DNA from: Gillisia limnaea DSM 15749
GTDB taxonomy: Bacteria > Bacteroidota > Bacteroidia > Flavobacteriales > Flavobacteriaceae
Reading direction: 5' to 3'
DNA length: 64,000 nt
NCBI RefSeq assembly: GCF_000243235.1
Contig: NZ_JH594606.1
Coordinates: forward strand, 3,367,609-3,431,608
The notes beneath the pieces were generated by a model, which saw only the letters and a list, made by a program, of their open reading frames with translations, made no database searches and had not been told where the DNA came from. A program made the position numbers and the translations under genes. Positions 28,701 to 34,665 of this stretch are shown here, in pieces (position 1 is the stretch's first letter; each line of letters starts with the position of its first letter).

Positions 28701-28840
28701 AGTTGTTTATAGAAAAGCTCTGTAAATATGTTGGTGCTTTGATCCCAAGAATTATTTTTTAATGATAGATACTTATATCCCAATTGCATTAAATGTAATA
28801 TGGAAGGTATTTTAACCCTTGAATCTTCGTTATGAATCAT
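25772..28840 (-). CDS. hsdR: Type I restriction enzyme endonuclease/translocase subunit
   Basis: This 1022-residue protein has the three parts of HsdR. An N-terminal PD-(D/E)xK nuclease is visible as FRPDIILLINGMPLVFIEVK with Asp and Glu-x-Lys. A superfamily 2 helicase motor follows: Walker A HTQGSGKTALAY, DEVH box (FFLDEVHRSY), LTGTPLLG, and QALTRVNRTY. A helical C-terminal domain contacts HsdM. It translocates and cuts unmodified DNA. It is first in the operon, unusual but common in Bacteroidota. The promoter should lie in the spacer right of 28840. All motifs intact. Confidence 0.96.
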   Translation of the reverse strand: MIHNEDSRVKIPSILHLMQLGYKYLSLKNNSWDQSTNIFTELFYKQLHIINPGLSENDIKKVYDEVSLSLENEDLGRAFYNKLIDQSGVKLIDFENFDNNSFHIITELPYQKDDETFRPDIILLINGMPLVFIEVKKPNNRNGVQDEHKRMQRRFQNKKFRKFINLTQLMVFSNNMKYSEDDTQMLEGAFYSTTNYHKPIFNYFREEETFDLNTILNPISEEEENVVLKDTNLLSIKNSQEFISNKNPKSPTNSISTSLFERDRLKFILQYALAYVEEENGLEKHVMRYPQLFATKAIENKLEKGIKKGIIWHTQGSGKTALAYFNVKHLTDFYQKKNIIPKFYFIVDRLDLLTQAAKEFTARGLVVYKIDSKEAFTKDIKSTKVIHNSSGKAEITVVNIQKFKDDPDVIKNNDYNLSLQRVFFLDEVHRSYNPKGSFLANLELADKHSVKIGLTGTPLLGKEYNSKTLFGDYIHKYYYNLSIKDGYTLRLIREEIATNYKMALKEVLEELKVLKGDADKKVIYAHTKFVEPMLDYIVRDMEQARIAMDDNSIGGMVVCDSSDQAKMMHEIFQDKFANKLKGYYYQAAEEPASYGSKKRGESKVSSAQVILHDVGTKQDRKDWVSDFKAGNLDFLFVYNMLLTGFDAKRLKKLYIGRKIKSHNLLQALTRVNRTYKNHKYGYVVDFADIQKEFDQTNQDYFNELQSELGDEMQHYSNLFKSAEEIKEEIEEIKDVLFKFNTENATVFGEQISEINERTEIRQISKALNNAKELYNLIRLSGNFELLEKLDFRKLSVLSRLANDRLNLINTREALENNVETTNILNTALEDVIFAFTKIKEEEMVLADELKDILQKTREMLGGNFDPRDPIFVSLREELERLFKKKNLSEVTKEEMEANIKALNDIYDKSKTLERENRLLKAKYDYDAKYARIHKRLMEKDPLTESERKLFDALKGLKTAVDKEILQNSKILENESYVEKMVMRLVINQFKTEQNINITTTDVKRINSIIIKEYMNEYNGYVA

Positions 28841-29129
28841 TAATTATTGGTTAATTGAATATTTTTCAAATGATTGACATTAGGGCGAGAATCGAGGTCT
28901 AATTTAGTTAAAAGAAGATTAAATCACTGTACAACTATTAAATAAATCTTATGTAGTTTGAAAAAGTGTCATTTTAGGAGTATAAAACGGCAAATGAACA
29001 GCTTTTAGAAGTTAGTGATGGCTTTTGGTAGTGCCTTGCAATCACTGTTAATTTCATTGCTCTCATTTTAACCGCCGCGGTTACTTTTTATTTTTTCAAT
29101 GTAACCGCCACCGTTAGTTCACCGTTTTT
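28841..29129. other. Spacer upstream of hsdR
   Basis: About 290 bases with no gene. It should include the hsdR promoter on the reverse strand. A GC-rich pair of related blocks, AACCGCCGCGGTTAC (29071) and AACCGCCACCGTTAG (29104), stands out; the first is palindromic (GTAACCGCGGCGGTT on the other strand) and could be a binding site. Confidence 0.35.
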
Positions 29130-29361
29130 AATCGGTTATTCAATTCTTTGGGCAAGCCATTGTAGAGCATCCCTTTGGAACTATAAAGAAGCAATGGGGC
29201 TTTATCACATTCTTCCCAAAGATGGAAAGAGCGAACCCGTGCAGATGTAGGCTTTGTCTTTATAGCCTACAATTTCAAACGAATATTAAGTTTGACGTGT
29301 AAAAAAGGGTCCCGGGAGATGTATGCAGTTGATTCTTTGTTTATCTGTCTTAATCCGGGCT
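29130..29361 (+). pseudogene. IS1182-like transposase 3' relic
   Basis: The forward strand reads QAIVEHPFGTIKKQWGFYHI, then after a frameshift ADVGFVFIAYNFKRIL. VEHPFGTIK...WG and the VGF.F.AYN.KR ending are the C-terminal signature of IS1182-family DDE transposases. The N-terminal three quarters are missing and the rest is out of frame. The relic ends at one copy of the 41-base internal direct repeat (29321-29361), whose other copy is at 9228. Confidence 0.7.
29321..29361 (+). repeat. Internal direct repeat, right copy
   Basis: Matches 9228-9270 with a 2-base gap, an identical 20-base core (29327-29346) and four mismatches later. It directly follows the transposase relic. Confidence 0.55.
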
Positions 29362-29457
29362 TGCAAACAACTGATTTATAGAAATATAGTTAGGAATGTT
29401 CATATTATTACCACGTTGTAAAGATAACTTTGTGTTTTAGAGATTTATCCTATTAAA

Positions 29458-29580
29458 TCAGTTTATCTTGCGGAAAAAGTCTTCCAAATCGTTATTGTAA
29501 ATACCTTCCTTTTTAAGTTGCAGGTCGGTTTTTCCTTCTGTCATATCCCAAATCTTTGCTTTTATTTTTTTTGAAAGAAG
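29458..29580 (-). pseudogene. C-terminal coding remnant, unknown protein
   Basis: Reverse-strand frame without a start reads KIKAKIWDMTEGKTDLQLKK and ends FFRKIN-stop at about 29458. The look is that of real protein, and neighbouring frames upstream continue it (NSATLKDTAII), so it is a broken gene fused to the end of the truncated VapE-like gene. Family not recognised. Confidence 0.35.
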
Positions 29581-29638
29581 TAAGGGCAATTTTTTATATA
29601 ATTGCAGTATCTTTTAAAGTGGCACTGTTTGACCGAAA

Positions 29639-30277
29639 TCAGTGGCATGGTCCCTCCGAAATACCCACCAGAATAGATAATTCATCCAGATTGATTAAAA
29701 AGTTTCTCGTAAGCTGGATTCTGGCATCTTTATCTGTGGTCATGTCTTCTGCAAAATATTTGAAAAGGGTAGGGGGACAGAGAAACCTACACCAGGTAGA
29801 CTTTCCCGAGTTCTGTTGAGAATGTACCAGTACCAGGCATTGCTTATTGAAGTAGTTCTTCTCTATTGAGCATTTAATAGCCCTCACCAGCCATTTTTTA
29901 AAATGATAGAGGAAGAGACCAGGTTCTTTTAGAGGCAGATAAGATACCAAGGCTTTGATATGATCTTCGCCGTCCCAATCAGGGATTGATTTGAAATAAT
30001 ATTCAATAGGATTAAATTTACCAATGAATTGAGACCGTAAAAATATTTCTAGTTTGGCAGGAGTTACCTGAATGTTGTATTGGTCTAGTTCTATTAAGAA
30101 GGAATCAATATCAAGGATTTCCCATTGATTTTTATTTTTACATGAGATCTGGAACTCTTGTCCCAATTCGTCAAAACGGATATCGTACTTTTCCACCGTG
30201 TACTCAAAGATGTAGTCATAAATTGTTTTTTTCTTATGCTCTTTCACTCCGTATAATTTGTTTTGGTTACCTGTCAT
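29639..30277 (-). pseudogene. VapE/VirE-like P-loop protein, C-terminally truncated
   Basis: The 212-residue frame matches the N-terminal half of virulence-associated-E family proteins (primase-helicase type proteins of phages and islands). It has YFKSIPDWDGEDHIKALVSY, the P-loop SQQNSGKSTW near residue 157, and the Walker B-like FLINLDEL near residue 197. Family members continue for another 150-200 residues; here the frame leaves the family right after LDELSIL with VGISEGPCH-stop, and unrelated coding debris follows. A deletion has therefore fused it to another sequence. It starts 18 bases after the HTH gene, the usual order in Bacteroidota islands. Confidence 0.75.
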
Positions 30278-30295
30278 ACCCCTATATTTAAATTA

Positions 30296-30586
30296 TTAGA
30301 CGAATTTCCTGTTTCTGAAGGTGTAGTCAAGAGCTTCGCTCTTTAACTCACTTTTTGATTTCCGGGCATCTGAAAGCAGCCATTGATCCAGCTTGTCCTT
30401 TGAAAAATAGATCATTTTACCACGAGGCTTTGAAAATGGAATTTCACCTTTAGCAGTAAGTTTATAGAGATAACTTCGGGAGATCCCGGTGTATTCACTT
30501 GCTTCCTCTAAAGACATTACTGTTTTACCGGCTCTAATCATTTTTTCAATACGATCCAGTTGTTCCATAATTTTTAGTGTATCCAT
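30296..30586 (-). CDS. Excisionase-like helix-turn-helix protein
   Basis: This 96-residue protein has a MerR/HTH_17-type DNA-binding domain at residues 20-70: LEEASEYTGISRSYLYKLTA then GEIPFSKPRGKMIYFSKDKL. Such proteins next to VapE-like genes and tyrosine integrases act as excisionase or replication regulators of integrated elements. It is the first gene of a two-gene unit with the truncated VapE-like gene. An inverted repeat at 30692-30711 (GGTAT, 10 bases, ATACC) lies about 100 bases before it and is a possible site for it. Confidence 0.8.
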   Translation of the reverse strand: MDTLKIMEQLDRIEKMIRAGKTVMSLEEASEYTGISRSYLYKLTAKGEIPFSKPRGKMIYFSKDKLDQWLLSDARKSKSELKSEALDYTFRNRKFV

Positions 30587-30990
30587 AGTTTAAAATTTTA
30601 GGTTTGAAAATGAATGAAATTTCTTTTTTTATTTGAATTCTGGAGCTAAGCTAAGAAGGGAAGGAAGTGAGAATGTATGCTTTAAGTACAGGGTATGTAA
30701 AATTAGATACCTTGTATGTAAAAGAAATTTGGAATAGACTAGGGTGAAACTATAGGTGTTATATATAATATCTGAAGTAGCTGAATTTGAACATCTTGTG
30801 CTTGGTCCGGATATAGATTTTTATTCTGGATCACAGTATTCTGCAGTTAAAAACATCGGTATTTTACGTTTATTATATTTTGGATATGAAGTAGGTGTAG
30901 AAATATTTTCCTGAAAATTGAGAATTCGTTATTATAAAGGTCTTGCCCTCTATATCATTATGCATATAAAAATAGAGAATTGAGGAGAAG
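30587..30990. other. Spacer between HTH gene and hip operon
   Basis: Divergent intergenic region of about 460 bases before the hip start. It contains the inverted repeat GGTAT/ATACC (30692-30711) within GTACAGGGTATG...ATACCTTGTATG, and no gene. Promoters for both directions should be here; only the hip one could be located. Confidence 0.4.
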
Positions 30991-31023
30991 TATATGTTCT
31001 AACATATAAAAACGTTATATTTG
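30991..31023 (+). promoter_or_regulatory. hip operon operator and promoter
   Basis: TATATGTTCTAACATATA (30991-31008) is a perfect inverted repeat with 8-bp arms and a 2-base spacer. It covers the expected -33 region of a Bacteroidota promoter whose -7 box, TATATTTG, is at 31016-31023. The hipB-like start is at 31049. The position over the promoter fits autorepression by the HTH antitoxin. An additional half-site, ACATATA, lies at 31042-31048 just before the ATG. Confidence 0.7.
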
Positions 31024-31048
31024 CCGATATTATATTTAAATACATATA

Positions 31049-31252
31049 ATGAAGAATCTAGCACAATTTCTTAAAGAAAAGAGGAAAGAAAATAATCTCA
31101 CCCAGGAGGAGTTTGCTGAAAGGGCAGGAGTGGCTTTAACTGTGGTGCGAAAAATAGAACAAGGCAAAGAAAACCTGAACCTTGAAAAGGTAAATCAGGT
31201 TCTTAAAATGTTTGGTCATGTTCTGGCACCTGTAAGTGAAAAAGATCTTTAA
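31049..31252 (+). CDS. hipB: HipB-like antitoxin (XRE family)
   Basis: This 67-residue protein is almost entirely an XRE helix-turn-helix domain: LAQFLKEKRKENNLTQEEFA, AGVALTVVRKIEQGK, LEKVNQVLKMFGHVL. It belongs to the y4mF-type HipB group that precedes split HipA proteins in Bacteroidota. It should repress the operon through the palindrome at 30991 and neutralise or scaffold the kinase. It ends 12 bases before the next gene. The typical lack of a Shine-Dalgarno sequence is seen. Confidence 0.9.
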   Translation: MKNLAQFLKEKRKENNLTQEEFAERAGVALTVVRKIEQGKENLNLEKVNQVLKMFGHVLAPVSEKDL

Positions 31253-31264
31253 AACAAGAACACT

Positions 31265-31600
31265 ATGCGGCAAGCCAATATATTTTATCGGGATAAGATT
31301 GCAGGAGTTCTCACAGAAACAGATGAAAGTGAATATATATATCAATATGATGATTCATACATTGAAGATCATTCGGAGGAATTTATCACCTTCACTATGC
31401 CTGTGAGAAAAGAACCTTATGTGGAAAAACGGCTGTTCTCCTTTTTTGAAGGCCTTATTCCGGAAGGATGGTTACTGGACATTGCAGCCAGAAATTGGAA
31501 AATAAACAGGAACGATCGCATGGGTTTGCTTTTAGCATGTTGCCAAAATTGCATTGGTGCGGTAAGTGTTCAACCAATAGTTGAAGGAAATGGGGAATAA
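31265..31600 (+). CDS. HipS-like protein (HipA N-terminal domain)
   Basis: This 111-residue protein corresponds to the HipA N-subdomain 1 only: YRDKIAGVLTETDESEYIYQ, then the conserved HSEEFITFTMPVRKEPYV and FFEGLIPEGWLLDIAA. In classical HipA this part is fused to the kinase; in HipBST systems it is a separate protein, HipS, which acts as antitoxin. The family's core motif MPV.....LFPFFEGLLPEG is recognisable. Its last codons overlap the start of the kinase gene, showing coupling. A role as the true antitoxin is inferred from HipBST. Confidence 0.85.
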   Translation: MRQANIFYRDKIAGVLTETDESEYIYQYDDSYIEDHSEEFITFTMPVRKEPYVEKRLFSFFEGLIPEGWLLDIAARNWKINRNDRMGLLLACCQNCIGAVSVQPIVEGNGE

Positions 31601-32540
31601 ATGCCTGTATTGCTATAATGAACTGGAAACTTCAGACCCTGATGATTTTCACAAAAGTTGTAGCCTGATTTTTTTCGGTACAGAATATCCACCACAACTT
31701 GAGTATTCACTGGATCAAATGGTTGAACTCGCAAAGAATGTGGTAGAGAGAAGAATTGCAGTGCCGGGAGTACAGCCAAAACTATCTTTATCTCTTGTTG
31801 GTAGTTCTCTGGCGGAAGAGGAGAATAGGCTTACGGTGGTGGGAGCTCTTGGAGGCAATTATATCCTGAAGCCACCTTCCGGTAACTTTCCTGAAATGCC
31901 GCAGAATGAACATGTCACAATGAGAATAGCAGAGGCTTTTGGAATAAGAACTGTCCTCTCAAGTCTCATAAGATTACAGAGCGGTGAACTCGCTTATATT
32001 ACCAGAAGAGTGGATCGCACTGATTCAAATGAAAAGATCCATATGTTGGATATGTTTCAGATCCTCGAAGCTTTCGATAAATACAAGGGCTCCATGGAAA
32101 AAGTAGGGAAGGCCATTGGCACCTATTCCAACAACACCTTACTGGATAAACTTTACTTTTTTGAACTAACGGTTTTCAGTTTTCTTACCGGAAATAATGA
32201 TATGCACCTGAAAAACTTCTCACTCATCAAAAGAGGAAAGATATGGACATTGTCACCCGCTTATGATTTGCTAAATGTAGCTGTCGTTAATCCCGGGGAT
32301 GATGAAGAGTTGGCTCTGACTCTGGAGGGCAAAAAGAAAAAACTAAAGAAAGAACATTTTGAACGCTTAGGTGAAAACCTGGAACTGAACAGGAAGCAGA
32401 TTGATAGCGTTTTCAGGAGATTCATCCAAAATAAAAAACTTGCTATTGCCTGGATCAGGAACTCTTTTCTGTCAAAAGAATATCAGGAAAAGTATATAGC
32501 CTTGCTAGAGGAGCGGTATTCTGTATTGATGGTGGAATAA
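31590..32540 (+). CDS. HipT-like serine/threonine kinase toxin (HipA C-terminal domain)
   Basis: About 316 residues from ATG 31590, which overlaps the stop of the HipS-like gene; a TTG nine bases earlier is less likely. The N-terminus has a zinc-type C-L-Y-C...H-x-x-C motif, common in Bacteroidota members. The HipA kinase follows: GVQPKLSLSL, ATP loop GGNYILKPPSGNFPEMPQNE, catalytic FLTGNNDMHLKNFSLI, metal-binding SPAYDLLN. HipA/HipT kinases phosphorylate aminoacyl-tRNA synthetases and cause growth arrest. Catalytic residues all appear present. Part of a hipB-S-T operon inside the island, likely stabilising it or serving in defence. Confidence 0.9.
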   Translation: MGNKCLYCYNELETSDPDDFHKSCSLIFFGTEYPPQLEYSLDQMVELAKNVVERRIAVPGVQPKLSLSLVGSSLAEEENRLTVVGALGGNYILKPPSGNFPEMPQNEHVTMRIAEAFGIRTVLSSLIRLQSGELAYITRRVDRTDSNEKIHMLDMFQILEAFDKYKGSMEKVGKAIGTYSNNTLLDKLYFFELTVFSFLTGNNDMHLKNFSLIKRGKIWTLSPAYDLLNVAVVNPGDDEELALTLEGKKKKLKKEHFERLGENLELNRKQIDSVFRRFIQNKKLAIAWIRNSFLSKEYQEKYIALLEERYSVLMVE

Positions 32541-32566
32541 AAATACAATATGAGAATGCCAATGCC

Positions 32567-33286
32567 CTAACTAAACTTCTGAAAGATTAAATTTAAATCG
32601 GAGTGTCGTTTGGAATAGCTACTTCGGGTAGGAGCGTTTTTAATGGTATTATAATTATAAGTTTTACCATCCGGCCTTACTATTAGCTTTGAAGAATTAA
32701 AAAAGTTTTTAAGGCTAAGGCTATTCTTGGGAAAGGTTTTGACCAGGAATTCATAAAACTCGCGGCAGCTGGGACCATCCATCTTAAAATAAATTTTAGA
32801 ATTATGAGAATCCCAATTGTCGGTCAGCACCTTTTTAAAATCCAGCAGGGAAGTCCTTTCTGTGCTTAAGAGATCGTACCGAACCATTTCATTATATAGC
32901 TGAACTAATTGTATTTCTGATATAGAAAGATTAAAGTTTTCAGAAGATCTTGGAGCATTGTTTTTTAATTGCGGCTTAAAGGATACCTGAAATTTTTCAG
33001 TCCAAGAAAAATAGCAAACCAAGAACGCAAATGAAAAAGTAACTGAAATAATTATCTGAAAGAAAATTCCTTTATTTTCTATGGAATTATGCGAGTAGTA
33101 CAATAAATGCATAAAGCTCAACCCAAGAAGGTGCAATAGAATCCGGGGTTTTTCGAGCTTACTCTGCCAATTGAAAGGCTCATTCAGGATATAATTTAAA
33201 ACCCACGGAAGATAATGGATCGCCATTCGGCCATAGACATAAATAAAGGCCACACTTGTTAGGTATGTAAACAGATCAAAGTTCAT
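32567..33286 (-). CDS. Membrane protein overlapping the integrase, unknown
   Basis: A protein of about 239 residues from ATG 33286 (an upstream TTG at 33298 is possible). Three predicted helices occupy the first 100 residues (FLTYLTSVAFIYVYG region, a second near 50-65, IFFQIIISVTFSFAFLVCYF). A soluble C-terminal domain of about 130 residues follows, with EIQLVQLYNEMVRYDLLS and FYEFLVKTFPKNSLSLKNFF. The tail resembles the short soluble domains often encoded next to Bacteroidota integrases. It overlaps the last 11 bases of the integrase, so it is co-translated with it. Function unknown. Confidence 0.65.
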   Translation of the reverse strand: MNFDLFTYLTSVAFIYVYGRMAIHYLPWVLNYILNEPFNWQSKLEKPRILLHLLGLSFMHLLYYSHNSIENKGIFFQIIISVTFSFAFLVCYFSWTEKFQVSFKPQLKNNAPRSSENFNLSISEIQLVQLYNEMVRYDLLSTERTSLLDFKKVLTDNWDSHNSKIYFKMDGPSCREFYEFLVKTFPKNSLSLKNFFNSSKLIVRPDGKTYNYNTIKNAPTRSSYSKRHSDLNLIFQKFS

Positions 33287-34424
33287 AATCCATTTCAAGC
33301 TCGGGTATCAGGTAAGCCGCTTCTTTTTTCTTTTTATCGACAAGTTTAGCGTAAACCTGCGTGGTTCGTATTTCCTTATGTCCTAAAACTTTTGAAACCG
33401 TATAAATGTCCGCTCCATTTTCAAGTAATAGTACAGCGTGAGTATGCCTGGCACTATGGAAGGTAATGTGCTTTGTGATTCCGGCGCGCATACACCACCT
33501 AAGGATCTCTGCATTAAAATGAGCTCCGTATTTTAAACCCTGAAATACCCTATCATTTTCCTTTTCCTTTCTTCTTTTACCCAAAAGGTTCCTTGCTTGT
33601 TTTGATATATACTGATATTCCTGCCCAGCTGTTTTTTTCTGCTTGAACACCAGTCTGGTTTCATCCTCTTCATCCCGTACCTCAGACCAGGTAAGTTTGT
33701 TTACGTCGCTCCATCTAAGCCCTGTAAGGCAACTAAACATAAAGGCAGATTTAAGTATACCATGTTTACATTTGGCTTTGGCCATCGATTGCAACTCCTC
33801 CTGTGTTAGATGTTCCCTAGTTGTTTCCCCTTGTGCAAAACCTTTTACAGTAGTAGCAAAATTCCTACGAGTATAACCATCTTCAAAAGCTTGTCTTAAA
33901 GAGGCTTTAAATTTATTATAATAAGTGTATTTCGAATTCTGAGATAAAGGATTATTGGATTTAGTTCTTGAGTTTTTATTTAAAAACTTTTTAAATCCCA
34001 GAACGAAATCTTCATTAATGTCCTCAAAAGTTATTTTTTTCTTTTTGCAGTAATCTTCTATATGATTTTGGGCAGCATCCCAGTTATCGTAATTCCCCTT
34101 ACTCTCATATCGTTCTTCTTTCAGTTTATCATAATAGGTGAGGAACAGTAATTTATCCTTTGAACGGTCTTTAATTCCATATTTACCCTGCGCGTATTCA
34201 GCCCGGCGTATGGATAAAATTTGTTCAGCTCTTAAGCGTGTTTCCTCATTTTCTTTCTTTTCGGAAGGAGTTTTAGGTGAAATGTATAGGTACTCTCGTA
34301 AATACTCGAACTCCCTATTATTTTTAGATTTTCCGTTATGATCAGTAATTTTTCCTTTATAATAATCTATGTAAAGACTATACTTCCCAGTTGTCAATTT
34401 CTTTTTTCTAAGATTTATTTTCAT
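33276..34424 (-). CDS. Tyrosine recombinase/integrase of the island
   Basis: About 382 residues from the ATG at 34424 (MKINLRKKKLTTGKYSLYID); the open frame extends 13 codons further but the start here gives the family's normal arm-binding N-terminus. A core-binding SAM-like domain covers about residues 100-200. The catalytic domain has Arg in FSCLTGLRWSDV, HSARHTHA (H-x-x-R) and GHKEIRTTQVYAK with the Tyr nucleophile. It lies 220 bases from the attachment core in mnmE, and arm-like GGTGCA sites occupy the space between. It should integrate and excise the island. All catalytic residues are present. Confidence 0.95.
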   Translation of the reverse strand: MKINLRKKKLTTGKYSLYIDYYKGKITDHNGKSKNNREFEYLREYLYISPKTPSEKKENEETRLRAEQILSIRRAEYAQGKYGIKDRSKDKLLFLTYYDKLKEERYESKGNYDNWDAAQNHIEDYCKKKKITFEDINEDFVLGFKKFLNKNSRTKSNNPLSQNSKYTYYNKFKASLRQAFEDGYTRRNFATTVKGFAQGETTREHLTQEELQSMAKAKCKHGILKSAFMFSCLTGLRWSDVNKLTWSEVRDEEDETRLVFKQKKTAGQEYQYISKQARNLLGKRRKEKENDRVFQGLKYGAHFNAEILRWCMRAGITKHITFHSARHTHAVLLLENGADIYTVSKVLGHKEIRTTQVYAKLVDKKKKEAAYLIPELEMDYEL

Positions 34425-34462
34425 ATCTAGGTCTTTTATATAAAGATAAGAGAAAAAAGTCA

Positions 34463-34536
34463 ACTAGGTGCACAAAGTGCACCTAGTGTATAAAATTTAA
34501 CAACGGGGTGCACTTTAGGTGCATAATGGGGTGCAC
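34463..34536. promoter_or_regulatory. Cluster of GGTGCA sites, possible integrase arm sites or operator
   Basis: ACTAGGTGCAC and GTGCACCTAGT form a perfect 11-bp inverted repeat around AAA (34463-34487). Three more GGTGCA copies in one orientation follow at 34508, 34518 and 34530. They lie between the integrase start and the att core. Short repeated sites in this position fit arm-type binding sites of a lambda-like integrase or its repressor. Confidence 0.6.
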
Positions 34537-34571
34537 AACAGATTAAAAAGAGAAAATATATAAAATAGTAA

Positions 34572-34589
34572 AGGGGCTGTAAAGCCCCT
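34572..34589 (-). terminator. Terminator downstream of mnmE
   Basis: AGGGGCT and AGCCCCT form a 7-bp stem with a 4-nt loop; on the reverse strand it is followed by TTTACTATTTTAT. It lies about 60 bases after the mnmE stop. Confidence 0.7.
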
Positions 34590-34599
34590 GTTTAAAAGA

Positions 34600-34633
34600 A
34601 TTTGTATTCATTTGATATCAAATGAATACAAAT
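34600..34633. repeat. Perfect 34-bp palindrome between mnmE and the integrase
   Basis: ATTTGTATTCATTTGAT (34600-34616) is followed without spacer by its exact inverse complement (34617-34633). It begins 10 bases from the attachment core. It may be part of the island's att region, a binding site for a dimeric protein, or a transcription stop; no U-tract directly supports the last. Confidence 0.75.
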
Positions 34634-34642
34634 AAAAGTTAC

Positions 34643-34665
34643 TGTTTATTTTCCAATACAGAAAT
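34643..34665. other. mnmE-proximal attachment site of the island
   Basis: This copy of the 23-bp repeat includes the last six codons of mnmE (reverse strand TTCTGTATTGGAAAATAA, reading F-C-I-G-K-stop). It differs from the copy at 8600-8622 in one base. The same codons are the SGI1 integration target in Enterobacteria. Confidence 0.85.

Larger units (their letters stand above)
8600..34665. mobile_element. 26-kb genomic island integrated at the 3' end of mnmE
   Basis: The block is bounded by 23-bp direct repeats (8600-8622 and 34643-34665, one mismatch) that copy the terminal mnmE codons. It carries a tyrosine recombinase next to one end, an excisionase-like HTH protein, a replication-protein remnant, an IS relic and several defence systems. 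Integrating at the C-terminal codons of mnmE regenerates an intact gene; this is the known strategy of SGI1-type elements. No conjugation genes are visible, so it is at most mobilisable or a decayed element. Confidence 0.85.
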
